Source: Saccoglossus kowalevskii (lineage: Eukaryota > Hemichordata > Enteropneusta > Harrimaniidae). From it: a stretch of DNA of 64,000 nucleotides. The notes under the pieces were generated by a model. The model was not told the origin of the DNA. It did no database searches and saw nothing but the letters and a program-made list of their open reading frames with translations. Both the position numbers and the translations under genes were made by a program. Below, one piece after another: positions 30,600 through 43,377 of this stretch. The DNA lies in the NCBI RefSeq assembly GCF_000003605.2, contig NW_003123407.1, forward strand, positions 232,689-296,688. The letters are read 5' to 3'. Positions within the stretch are counted from its first letter, which is position 1, and every line of letters starts with the position of its first letter.

Positions 30600-32374
30600 G
30601 TCATATTTTGACATATGCACGCAAGTCAAAAATACACAACGCATATTTAGAGTACACGGTGCTGGGAAAACCAGTGAATAGCATATGCTGCAAACAACCG
30701 CAAGAATTGATCCCAGTGATGCCATGGATACAGTCAAGGCGAGCGACGCAAATTTCACATGACAAAAACATGTGCGCATATATTGCAGTTGCATCCCCCT
30801 CCGTGTTCTCTTGGCGTTTGAAGAATCCACTCACAGTGATTTGCGAAATGAAAACCTCACGACCTATTGATGCGTGTGGAAACGTCACAAGTTCAAAATA
30901 ACACGGCACGTGAGTAGGTGTCGAATGACAAACTATAGTCTAACTAGGCTGCTTTTATGACTCGATTTGGTACGATTTGAACAACTAATTCAATTCGTAT
31001 GCGCGAAGAAAAGCGAATTTTCTGGTGGGGCCTGGTCTATGACGCCTCGTGTTCGCTCTGAGCATGGTTTTTTAGTAACCATGCTCTGAATAACTTTCCA
31101 GCCATGCACGGTTAGCGTCACAAACACCTTCGCAACGAGTAGTACGTTAAAGCACGGCTCCACAATCCAAGGGATTGCACCAGTGCGTCATGGGAAATGT
31201 AATTTGCATGGTCCGCCCAGTTGTTTACTTGGTACACAGCTGTTGTCATTTCAACCGAAGGTGTTAATTCCGTAAGCTAACATCATGCATCACGCTATTA
31301 TCCGATTCGAATCGCGATCAACGCTCAAGGGGCCCCGCAATCTTTTAAAAGCAGTTTTCTTACTTGCATCATAGAGTTCCTTATTTGTGATTTTGCGGAG
31401 AACCCCGAAGCGATGTTTCACGCTTGAATGTCATTTGCATACTGAAAACTGGCGGCCATTTTCCTTTTATATATCCGGACCTGCGTTGTGAAATGGTGCG
31501 ATTATCTTATTAAACCTGTTCACGCAGTGGCAGTGTAAGTGACACCGGAAGTTGTATGGTTTCATAGTGCAGCTTTAATCTGAATATATATTTTTTATTT
31601 CAGTGTTCATATTCCTACTAAATTCTGGCAATGCTGCATAAATTTGTTACGAAAAAAAAAAACATTACAGAAAACCCCAATCGATGGAATCGTCTTCGAA
31701 CGAATATGTAATTTTATGCAAATTACGATCGCCGCAACGTCGGCAGTATGCTAATTCCCTTTGTTTTTAATGTTTACCGAGACATGCATCCTAACAAAAT
31801 AAGTGAGAGAGTTTTCTAGTCGGTCTTCTAGTGGTTCATCTTATAGTATAGTATACTTTATTGTTCCCCCTCGCGTTCACACTCTACTGATGACAACATT
31901 CCACATACAAGCCGAGTGGGAGATGACTGTAAATTTATACTTCATTAATTACATACTCATGTCATTTTAAGTATTTTCTATTCGTCAGTGAAATTCATTC
32001 GTGCGTTGTGTTTTCAATTGTCGTCACCGTATACATCACGCGAAATAGAAATTTCCATCACAAATAACATCACAATCACGTTATCCGGTGTCAAGTGTAA
32101 GTATATTTACTTTGCTAAACGGGCCAAGGACAAAGTTAGAAGTGTATAGTTGGCGTCCGTATAATATTTACGATTCCTTTTGGAGCAACACTGACGATTA
32201 TTAAACGAAACATAACCTAACATCATTTTATCTGTTATCTAATCAAACTTAATAGATATAAATTACGTCGAGCTTGCCCGAGACGAACACACATCTCACC
32301 GCGTGTATTCTCTAGATTCTGTGGTCACTGGTGGCTATTGAACTATTTAAAATCGCAGACAAATGTCAACTTAC

Positions 32375-32429
32375 CTACTAACGAAAGAACCAGGACAAAC
32401 GCAACTTGTTTAATACAATGTGGCCGCAT
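32375..32429 (-). CDS. Alternative nAChR exon 1b (duplicated signal-peptide exon)
   Basis: Near copy of the exon at 27443-27497: MRPHCIKQVAFVLVLSLV with the same G|GTAAGT donor, length and phase. Coding differences from copy a are a few residues, with no stop or frameshift. It could be an alternative first exon of gene 1 (14.7-kb intron) or the remnant of a lost tandem gene. The conserved ATG, hydrophobic core and donor argue that it is still used or young. Confidence 0.6.
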
Positions 32430-32544
32430 ATTGTGCTTCTCGTCGCCGGTGACTTCAGGCAAACAACTGAACATCCAACACTGGGACGCGTTGCTTGTGG
32501 GTTGTGTAATGCGGGCAGCTACAAGAGAAGTGATTGGGGGTTCC

Positions 32545-32554
32545 GCGCATGCGC
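32545..32554. promoter_or_regulatory. NRF1-like palindrome upstream of nAChR exon 1b
   Basis: GCGCATGCGC, 116 bp upstream of the exon 1b ATG, in the matching place to the copy at 27617. Retention in both duplicates while surrounding bases drift supports a core promoter role. Confidence 0.5.
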
Positions 32555-32784
32555 TTCGTGGAATTGTAAATGAATTATTCCAGTAAAACTCAATTACCGT
32601 CAGTGACACTAAACGATATTACATTGTAATATCGAATCATTGTTTGCCATGTGGTCTAATTTCTGCTATTGCCTCTATATTTCGTATTTTTATGGGTATT
32701 TGACTTTTTGAGAATATACCAATTTTCATGGGTATTCTCAAACTACTGTTGGAGAATTTTACGCCGCGTGTGATCGTCAAGGAA

Positions 32785-32915
32785 ATACGTTGAAGCACGG
32801 TTCGTTTTTAGCCATGACAATCGTGGAACCACGGACCTATAAATATGTTTATAGGTCCATGGTAAAACCATAGAAGGTACTAACGTTAGTACCTTCCATG
32901 GTAAACCAGGCTAGA
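32785..32915. repeat. Multi-hairpin palindrome cluster
   Basis: Adjacent palindromes GGACCTATAAA..TTTATAGGTCC (32833-32858) and GAAGGTACTAACGTTAGTAC plus CTTC, enclosed by a weaker outer pair (TTTTAGCC, GGCTAGAAA). The second palindrome recurs at about 62735-62762. Confidence 0.65.
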
Positions 32916-35210
32916 AACACCGACTGTTATATAGGTGTGAATTGGGGATTACGTCCGTAGCATGCATGCCTCGGTAACCTTGCTGGTAGTTATTGACACA
33001 CGTTAACCCGAAGATTTCCGAATATTTCCGAACGCACTCGCATTTACCTGCTTCGTGCGTTGTCGTAATTTCATTCAAGTGCCGAACGCACATGAGCATA
33101 TTTTCAGCAGATCTAACCGGTTTCAAAATCTGTGTGTTTTGATCTTTCGATCGCCGTTTTCTGTCCAAATCGGCAAATTTTTTAGCGAGTTACAACACTT
33201 ATAATATCTTCTACTTTATGATATGAATACATCGTAGTATAGTATAATAGTATTTCTCATTAGTTTGAATATTCCCAGAATTTGTGAAAATTTTAATATT
33301 CAGTATGAAGCAGATATTTTACTGGAGCATCTCTATTCTCGTTTTTTGTATATTTACAGAAACGTGGAGAAAAAACATAGACATAACTTACATATGATTT
33401 GTCGCATCTGTGGAGATTATTTAACCAAGAAAAGATAAGAAAATGAACTACGGCCCAGAGTTCCTTGAAGAGTCTGTGTTCGGCCCAACTACTCCCTGTT
33501 TACATCGCGCAATATCTCGCGTTATTTGATGAAACAATAAAGAATATCGCGTCATTACGTTATAGTCGCGTTAGTTCGATCGGTTGTTTATTAGATTAAA
33601 AAGTTAAGCCCCAAAACAAAAAAACATCTGAACATAGGAAAAGCCGCGGATAGTCAGTTCTTTTAGTAACCATTGCTAAAAAAAACGCCGCCAAAACTTC
33701 CAATTAGTGAATTACTAATTAAATTACAAGAAGTAAACTAGGCAAACAATCCGCTAGTTCCAATTAAAAGCTTTCGCGAAGATCCTTGGGCAGAAATATG
33801 CAAATATATGACTATTGGTATTCATAGTCCTAACTGACCATCTGCTAAAGCACGGTTACTTTAGTAACCGTGGCTAAAGTATCAATGCTGTGTATAAGTA
33901 TATACAGAAAACCTGCTTAGAAACAGATACCGTGATATAGTGACTGTAAAAATAACAGAGGGTAGTTTATTTACCGCTAATGCTATGTAAACCGCGACTG
34001 ATAAGAGTTTACTCCCATTTGACGTTTCTTCCATGTCTTCGAATCTGATTTGGTTTTAGATGGAAATCTTGACACACATGCGAGTAACCATGAATTTGTC
34101 ATACAAACAGCACTATGATAAACATCCCAGAAGATAAACGAATATGTGAGGTTCGAAGAATAACAGAAGAATTGAGAGGAGGACGAAGAACACTTTATAA
34201 TGCCCTGTTCACTTTATAGCTTACAGCGGACGATCTTGGTAGAAGAAACTAACAAAAATATAAACAACTTTATGAACAATCGTAGGAAATTACTAATTTT
34301 AATGAAAAGCAAAAACACAAAACACTATGATTCATATATCACTGGCAAAATTTATTAAAAACAGTTTCCTTAAAAGACAGAACATCTCCCCCTTATTTTA
34401 ATTGGACTTTTGCTTATTACAGTGTCATATCTTGAATCTGTAAATTTTAATTGTATTTCATAAGAGTTTTTTTCCCATTATTATTCGTATATTGTGGTGA
34501 GATTTGTTAGTGAATGCATGTTTACTTTTTATGTAACCATTTTAATTCCTCCCGAAATGTTTTAAGCGACTTTTAATAATTGAAATTGAAATATGATATT
34601 CACAATAGTTTCCGAAAAACTTACGGGTTTTCTAGCTCCTAACAATGTCACAGCAGAGGTGAATGCTGCTTGATTGGATACATTATGATCGCCTTTGTTC
34701 TAAGTCTATTGTGCAGATCTTTGGCGATGCTGAATGGAGAGGCAACAGTATTGTTGGGTTATTTTTCCTATAAAATTGACAGGTTGATAGCATTAAGGCG
34801 AGAGTGTAGAAATAGAAATACACCGTCGTTGCTAATATAACTGGACACAGGACCTCAATACGAATTGTGAGCTGGAGAAAATAAAAAAAAAAGAATTAAG
34901 AACGGCCATAACTGCTCATTGTAGCACACCATACGTCGAATTGAAATAAGCTTTCATTCCAAAACATAGAGCTACACAACGGTATACAGTTCAAATTATT
35001 TATGAAATAAGAACAGAATAACAAAATAAACGTTGATTTATATAAGATGTACAACAGTCTACGTAATATAGTAACATAGAACCATAAATTGTGTTCGTCT
35101 GAAGGCCGGACGTTTTGGACTGAATTTTTTGAATGGCGGACGTTTCGGTCCAGATGCTTTTTAATACTAATGTTGGAAGTTTCGGCCACGAAAGGTTCGT
35201 ACGTTACGAA

Positions 35211-35828
<618 letters not shown>

Positions 35829-38407
35829 TTTCATACGTTTTGTTGAATATTTAAAATCATATATCCGGAATATCCCGATCCGTAACGTAAACGGTCTATA
35901 CGTCCAGGCATGAAACGCGCGCGACCACCAAATGAAGTCCGGAAGTATGAAATTCTCATCGCCTCTCCACTTGAAAGATTTATAATCTATTTATTAAAAT
36001 AACGATTTTTACTTGCAAGTAGAGACAACCTTTGTATACTAGATGATAAGTATTGAAACAATCGAACATACATGAATGGTGAAAGACGATCGAATTATTG
36101 TATTATGCACATGAATGCAGTTGTCGACATGGTATCATGATACTATTGATTATTTAATTAAAATAAATAAATAATAGTTTATTAATATAAATCATTATCT
36201 TTCAATAAGTTAAAAGTATTCATCCATTATATATTCAGCTATATCTTATAAGAAATGTCTGTGTGAGTTTGAATACACGTGTTTTAATTTATTCGACAAT
36301 TGCTTTTGATTTTTGACAATTATTACTGAATGGAACGTTACGTAGTTATTGGGGCAATACTATTCCTATTAATTCAAATATTTATCTACATTTCGGTCTA
36401 TATCGTATTATCTCGTGACATTTGGTTGAGGCGTTACAACGGTCACGCAATGTTACCGATTTTCTGCTTATAGTGCTAATTTTAAAACTTATTTTTCATT
36501 CTGGAATCCGTCAACAATTTTCGATTGTACATACATTATCATGCTTATAAGAGAGTGGACAGGAAGAGAGCATGACGCAGAACTGCTTCACCGTAAACCT
36601 AATCCAAATTAGGTGTTAAATTTGCACTGATCGTATAACAAGTGCGAATTCCCACAATGCAATGGTAACATTGCTATACTATTCTGAGCATGCGCCGCGG
36701 AGAACAGTTGTTTAATTATTATCCGTGATCCCTACTTTCGTATACCAGTCGCAATTTTATAAAAATTTAATATAATATTATAGCGTTATAATTCAAGAAA
36801 GACATTTCTTTCCGGTTCTGTAATTAATTAATTTCAAATAGACTTAAAAACAATTAACTATAACTAATTGAAGTTATAAGAAACTCGCAACGTAATTGTT
36901 TATTTTAAATTAATATTCTTAGATGTCACGAGGGGTAAATTATGTATTGTGAGTTGAGTGACGTGTTGTATATTTATTACTTTTATTAATAAACAGTGTT
37001 TATTCATTCTTGTCACGTACATTATGTGACGGCACGTAGAAACGTCGTATGTAAGTCAAGAAGAGACAAAATGCCTAATTTGCTATGTGTGGAGTAGGCC
37101 GGACACGTGTGCATTCGTCGTTCTCGGATAATCTAAGCGAAGTGAACGAATATATAGTTGTTCTAATCTAGGTGTTTATGTAAAGTGCAATTCACAAAAA
37201 AACGTACCGCTGTTCAAATCAAAATCTAGCTAAGCTTCGAACGTGCAATTTGTTGTTGTCGTTGTTGTTACAATACGATATTGACGGCCGTATCGTGGTA
37301 ACCATAATCTGTACAAGTATTCAATCAAATAGTCTCAGGATTTGTTTAATTGTCGCCTACTATTCGGCATATTTTTTGAATCAAAATATGAATGTCAACA
37401 GTTTTAACCCAACATACATAATCTTCGCAAAGTTCAGTGAAATTTCTTGCACAACACAGACATTGATTTACAAACTTTAGAAAATATAAAGACGATAAAC
37501 TGTGTACTCCACTGGTTAGTTTTTCACTAAAATATCGCTAAATTACGCTACAAGTAAAATCTCCCCATTCAAACTTGGTACGCCACAACATACACAGTGA
37601 TTACATAGTGAAAAATAGAAAAAAAATCCACCAATGTGATCAGATGTTTTAAAAGTAAGCGTATTTGTTACAATTAGATAATACGAGTGGTACAATTGGA
37701 CAATAAATAAGCTCACATTTTGATTTGAAATAATTCAATAGTCTATAATACTCGGTAGCATTTTTGATATGAGATGAGCTCAGATTGTTTGCAGAAATTA
37801 AAACCAATTAGAAATAAGAAGAAATATATCGGTCAGATTAAATAAATTATGAATAATATTTTTAATTTCCTATTTTAAATTAAAATGTCCTTGGTTACAA
37901 ACGGTCTTGGAGCCAAATATGTAAATAAGCAAAAGACATTTCCATGACGTGTGAATGAATAATTACAAGTAACGAATACGCCATGTACACGGACGCCTCA
38001 GATTATTCCACAATACACGTGACAGAGTATTTTTGCCAAATGTCAATATCAATGTTTAAACTGCATAATTACGAAATGATTGAGATAACCATTAAGGAAA
38101 TTGATTTTCGATTTAACCTATCAAGTAATTGCCACTTATGAAAGTCAATGTACACATCTTCTGAAGTTCGTAATAAAATACAACATAGGATAATTAGTAT
38201 GAATTAGTTTCCTTAGATTGTTTCAATATTTATTCACCGGTTTACTGCCTTTGGTGTACACGCCTCTTTGTACAACCAACTGTCTACTCAAATCGCGTTC
38301 AATTTTCGAAGGATCTGCTAAAAGGCCGTGTACGAAAACGAGATAACCTGTTTCAGTAAGCCGCGATTTATTTGGTTGACAAACTACGTCAGAGTGCTGT
38401 TGAACGT
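35829..38407. other. No gene recognised
   Basis: AT-rich, with short frames only; no repeat partner was noticed in the window. Confidence 0.6.
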
Positions 38408-39249
38408 GATTCGCGTATGTAGTTGGTCAATGTTATACACCAGCAGCGATGAAACAGCGATCGCAGACAAAAACAACCATAACATCTCTAGAATATATAG
38501 TCAGATTGGTCAACATCTTACAACGCCATTGGGAGATGGCGATTGGAAGTTTGGTTTAACATAGTATTAAACTTGATTAGGGAGGTATCTAAAGATGAAA
38601 ATTCATTACAAACTTTCATGCAACAACAATAACATTTTGATGCGTTGTACTTAGATATATTTATACCACTCATGGTCACGTGCACTTTTTCGTCTGAGCG
38701 TCCATTTTCTGCTATAACACATATTTCGTATGTAAATTAGTAAATCTTACATATCTTTAATATGTACAATTGCACTGTGCAAAATTATTATCAAAATGAA
38801 CATTTTTTTACAATACGAATATGACAATAATTTGAGTTTACAATGTAGTTTAGGGTGATATCGCGATTTGTGGACGCCTTATCTTAGTTTACAGGGTTTC
38901 GTGGTCGCAGTGCATGACATATAGCTTCTTGTAGACGAACTGATTCTACATCTTTAATGTCAGTATTGCACTTTTATCGGTTGTTATTCAGAGCCTTGCA
39001 CGGAACTTGCTACAATAACCTGAACCCAAAATGATTGAAATACATGAACATCTGTATAAACTAATGGCCAACAACGTACACATTTTCTGCGTTTGGAAGG
39101 GTACGCCGCACCTTAATTCACTATATCTTAATATGATTAGCATCTTAATCGGCATACACATGGACCTTGTGTCGGTTAGTATCATGCAGATAACCAACGA
39201 CGACATTGACATTTAATTCGCCCAATCAACACAGTACCACCCACTCAAG

Positions 39250-40690
39250 ACAACAGATTCACAGGGATGAACAAAAATAATTAGACACTTAGCTGAGAAT
39301 TTGCTGGGTTGTTTAGGTCCGTGTCGATCAAGCATGGTTCATACACAAAGTGCCAAAACCAGAATGATAATTTCTTTGGTGTCATTACGTGTCAAAGACC
39401 TGGCACGGATATACACCCGGGCCCCTCGCTGCTGGACATCCCAAATTCTTCAGTATCATTCTGTTATTGGGAATTTATTACAAAATTTGAAAATATTATA
39501 GATAAACTAGATTCCCTTAAAACGAAAATCTAATTCAAAGGACAAATCATGGATAGCATTACGTAAAACCAACAGCAAAAAACAAAACAAAAAACGACGA
39601 ATGTTCAACAACCTTGTATTAGGAGATTTTCGTTAATCTGTTCATACACGTCATTAAAGCTATAACAATATATCAACAAATACATTGAAAACAGTTAAAA
39701 TACCTCACATCTCTTATATAAAAATAACAAATCGTTCGAAAATTCCATTAGATAACACAAACAACATTCATACTTAACTGCAGGATATTGTAAATTACTT
39801 ATAATATTTTTGTCGAACTAAGAAAACCAATAACTAAGAATTTAAGTATTCTGTCAAATAATTTTGAAGAGTACTTAAACGATCCGCCTCCGACTGCATT
39901 CCATTGGAGATCTATACCCGAATCTGAGGCTCGTAATCTAATCAACAACCTTGATTCAAATAATTTGCCCGGCAATGATGACATTAAAGCTACTTTAAAT
40001 TACGATTATTATGATTTTCAACTGGAAATTTCCCACAAAAACTGAAATCTATAAAAAGAAAATTGGTAATTATAAACCAATCATAGTTCTCCTAGTTAAT
40101 AGTGAAATATTTAAATCCGCCAACAAAAAATAAAAAGAATTTCAGAAAATCTTGATAAGCACAGTATATTTTATGAACACCAATATAGTTTAAGAACGAA
40201 CAAAACAGCACAAAAATGTTAATTACTTTGATGCAATAATTGTTAACCGATTCGGAAATTGATCACGAGAACTCAACGGGTGTTATTATTCATAGATTAC
40301 TGTAAAACGTTTGACAGCGGAAATCATAAAATTATGTTAGACAGTCTTCATCATTAGCGGATTCCCATTACAATTATTACTTAGCTATACAACGCAAAGA
40401 ACCCAGTTTGTGCGCATGCGTAACGTCAATCTGTAGCTAGACGAATTTAGTGAGAACCCCCCGAGGTTTAATTAACGACACGTACAGTTTCTCTCAGTTA
40501 TTTAATTTTGACTATATGCAGATGATTTTAATTTATTTTGGCAAGTTGATCTAATTTATAATAATGATGAAGTAAACAAGGTAAAAACATTAGTATGATG
40601 CCAACAAACTGAAAATTTATAAAAACACACAAATTACATTATAATCAATAGTTACAGGACGAGCATCCAGAATTGCAGTGACTTGTCAAT
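39250..40690 (+). mobile_element. Degenerate LINE (non-LTR) reverse transcriptase fragment
   Basis: Scattered RT motifs in order on the plus strand: LINNLDSNNLPGNDDIKATL (about 39940-40000), a decayed NYKPI motif near 40070, HQYSLRTNKTAQ near 40185, the IDYCKTFDS block near 40300, and the YADD catalytic box at 40515-40526. An upstream piece (about 39310-39530) has the GTDIHPGPS pattern seen near the start of LINE ORF2. Many stops and frameshifts make it dead. It lies in the left-arm-only segment of the inverted duplication. Confidence 0.75.
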
Positions 40691-41293
40691 ACTGCCCTCA
40701 GCCTATACATCGAGTAGATTTTTTCTGAGAATTCGTGATTTTGTCAGACGTAGCGTAGAAGCTACTTTTTATATGAAAATAAGTAGTTTTCGCAACAAAG
40801 CTATGTTAATTTCGCAATTGTTATTTTTATTGCTTGTTCATAGTATAAGTCGGTAATTGTACAAGTTGTACGACTGTGGTACGCACCCCACTCGGCCTTC
40901 GGTCCGTGAGGTTAGCAAAATTATATTCACTCACAACCGCGAGTAAATTGTTAATCTACTCGTTCAATTACGTATACAGATATCCTTGGACACGTGTATC
41001 GGTCATCGACCTCATTAATTAGATTTTCAATGACAAACGTAAAGTCTTGTTTAGGTGTCCTCGAGGAATTGCAAGTGACAAAAGTCACCATGAAATAATT
41101 GCTTTTGGCGATAATGAAGTATTTACATCCACAGAGACTTATTCGTAATATATCCGGCTACCTTATAGAACCGTGCAACTCGGGCAAAATTCAGTGAATT
41201 TCATTTGTGGGTAACTATGCAACTTTTAACGTTTATTTACCGAGTTGTATTTAAAGCTTCAAAATAATCGCACTTTTGACCTTTGACTATATA

Positions 41294-41689
41294 ATGAGGT
41301 TATTACGAGGATACCTTAAAGTATACACGAAGACAGTACATCGGCAGTATGGACCGATTCGCAGCGGAGGATTCGACGGCGTACTGTCTGAGAGCATACT
41401 TTGAGGTATCATTGTAATGACCTTATTATTATACAGCTTTTTCTTTCAAGGATACATCATGATGATGCCGAAATCCAAAAACTAGAACAGAATCAGCGAA
41501 CTTCTTTGTGTAAAGTTTGTGTGGTCGCAGCCATGTTTGTTTTTATTATTAAAGGACGCATACGCGCGTAATCATTCCATATTTGGAATTCGCATTCCTT
41601 TATATGGTAGGATGAAAATATCCCGTAAAATACTGCAAAATTACGTCACGCTGTAACTCATGGCGTTACAGTGACAGATGTATAATAAT
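41294..41689 (-). mobile_element. Hairpin-tailed MITE family, copy D
   Basis: Reverse orientation, from ATGAGGTTATTACGAGGATA to TGTATAATAAT. Full-length form with both hairpin arms. It lies in the left-arm-only part of the inverted duplication. Confidence 0.75.
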
Positions 41690-42132
41690 GGCTTATATTC
41701 ACACATTAAAGCAAATGACGCAACATTAAGTAATCACGCGCGGCTTCAATTATGTTGATGCAATTACTAGTATATTACATTATTGTTAACCGTATTGGCA
41801 GCTACGAAAAGATCAAAGGTTGTTAGTAGGTCAAAGGTTGTTAGGATGTCGAAGGTCAACCCGATGTTTTGGCATGTCTTATTTGATGTTTTCACGTGCT
41901 CACGGTCAGCTACAAATTACAGATGGTAACATTTATATTTACTGGTTCTGCTGATGGGTCTCGCGAATTGCACACAAGCACCGAAACGCGGAGTTCAAGA
42001 TGTGTTGTTCAATTACGTCAGTGACGCTGCAAGCTTCTCCGAGATTCATGTATGACGTGAACCGCCTGCGACTCATGTTAACCTAACTTTGTACAAAATT
42101 AATGCAATTTTCCCGAAGTTCGCGGTAATCAC

Positions 42133-43377
42133 TCGCGGATTTAGGGGGGAGGCGCTTCATGCGCGCGCCCCCTCAGCCCGCAAAAAAAATTAAGATTGAA
42201 CAAGAACGACAAAATGGCGGAAAAAATTCCACGTGATGCAAATACGCAAGTGGTCTATTATTATTGACAATGTATATTCATTGCGACCCACCTCAACATC
42301 ATCTTTATCTGTGACCTTGTATAATCTAATTAACTAAATGTTTCAAAAAATGTCAGTTAGTATTGAACGTATGTGTCAAACAATATGTGTCCATGATTCA
42401 GCTGCTGTCTTGGACATAGGCATTTCTACAGCGCCACAAATCAAGAAAAAAATGCTCTGTGACGCCTTTCCAGAACAAAGTAAAAAATATTATTTAAAAA
42501 TAGCAAAAGAATGTATATTCTAAGATTTGTTGATCGGTGCAACAAATTCGAGCAATAATGTAATTTGTTGCGTAGGATCCGAGTATGAGCTATGCCGTGT
42601 GATAAGTAATTGGGAGTTTTTTGAAATACACTTTATGAAAAGCCAGTGCAGGCTATAAATGATATAACCTCTTTGTCTTAGTAAAAATATATTAATAATA
42701 GTAATAAAATATTATACAGACTGTATTTCCCGTGTTCACGTAAGTGTAAAATAATATGCCAAGATGTGTTACTTTTCTTCGATGCTCAAAGATGGAATTT
42801 GAGTTGATCCAAAGACTAGGAAGTATTATGCTTCATGCACCAATTTGTGGATGTAATGCAGTGTTAAGACATTGATGGTTAAATGTATTGAATATAGCAG
42901 AAACATTCAGTAAAACCTAGCATAGCAACCAAAACCGTTACCCTGTGGACAAGATGGTGAAAAGTCTTTGTACATTGCCTGACATATGCCACTTCAATTG
43001 AATCACTTTTTCGTGCAAACTAATCGTGATCTCCACTTAGACACACATTACAAACGAACGTCGCAAAACAGTTAACAGTCATAAAATATTTCGAGAATAA
43101 AAGCAACCATTTTATTCACGACTCCTGTATACACGTGGTTGGATTTTATTCCAGCGTTTTTAAAGCTCTCGTGGCTTATTGCAGCAAAAAATTCGAATCA
43201 TAAAATGGTCTCAACGCTAAATTGCTGTCTCTATTGCTGTCAATATAACAGTTACATCGTAGAGGCGGCAGCAGCTTTTTTTGACTGGGGGCGAAGATTT
43301 TATGTGAATGTCAACAAATCGAACGCCGAAGGCGCGAACTTTCTTGGGGGGTACGGCCCCCTCTAAATCCGCCCATG
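42133..43377. mobile_element. Probable non-autonomous DNA transposon
   Basis: Ends CGCGGATTTAGGGGGG and CCCCCTCTAAATCCGC form a terminal inverted repeat of the GGATTTAGGGGG type common in hAT-like elements. No transposase is seen inside. A further C/G-rich tract at 43470-43530 may belong to it, so the right border is uncertain. Confidence 0.4.

Larger units (their letters stand above)
30600..35020. repeat. Direct segmental duplication, copy 2 (carries exon 1b)
   Basis: Partner of 26100-28430, about 4.5-5 kb away. It is longer because of extra sequence, including several small hairpin elements at 31.06, 32.8, 33.65 and 33.84 kb. The outer part (33.9-35.0 kb) is only patchily similar to 27.8-28.4 kb. 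Confidence 0.65.

Noticed and set aside
32911-33168. 85-aa minus-strand frame upstream of exon 1b
   Set aside because: No family, no signal, no counterpart in copy 1 of the duplication; possibly 5' untranslated or chance.
38328-38564. 78-aa plus-strand frame with some protein-like texture
   Set aside because: The inverted copy at about 58.7-58.9 kb carries indels that destroy the frame, and no family is recognised.
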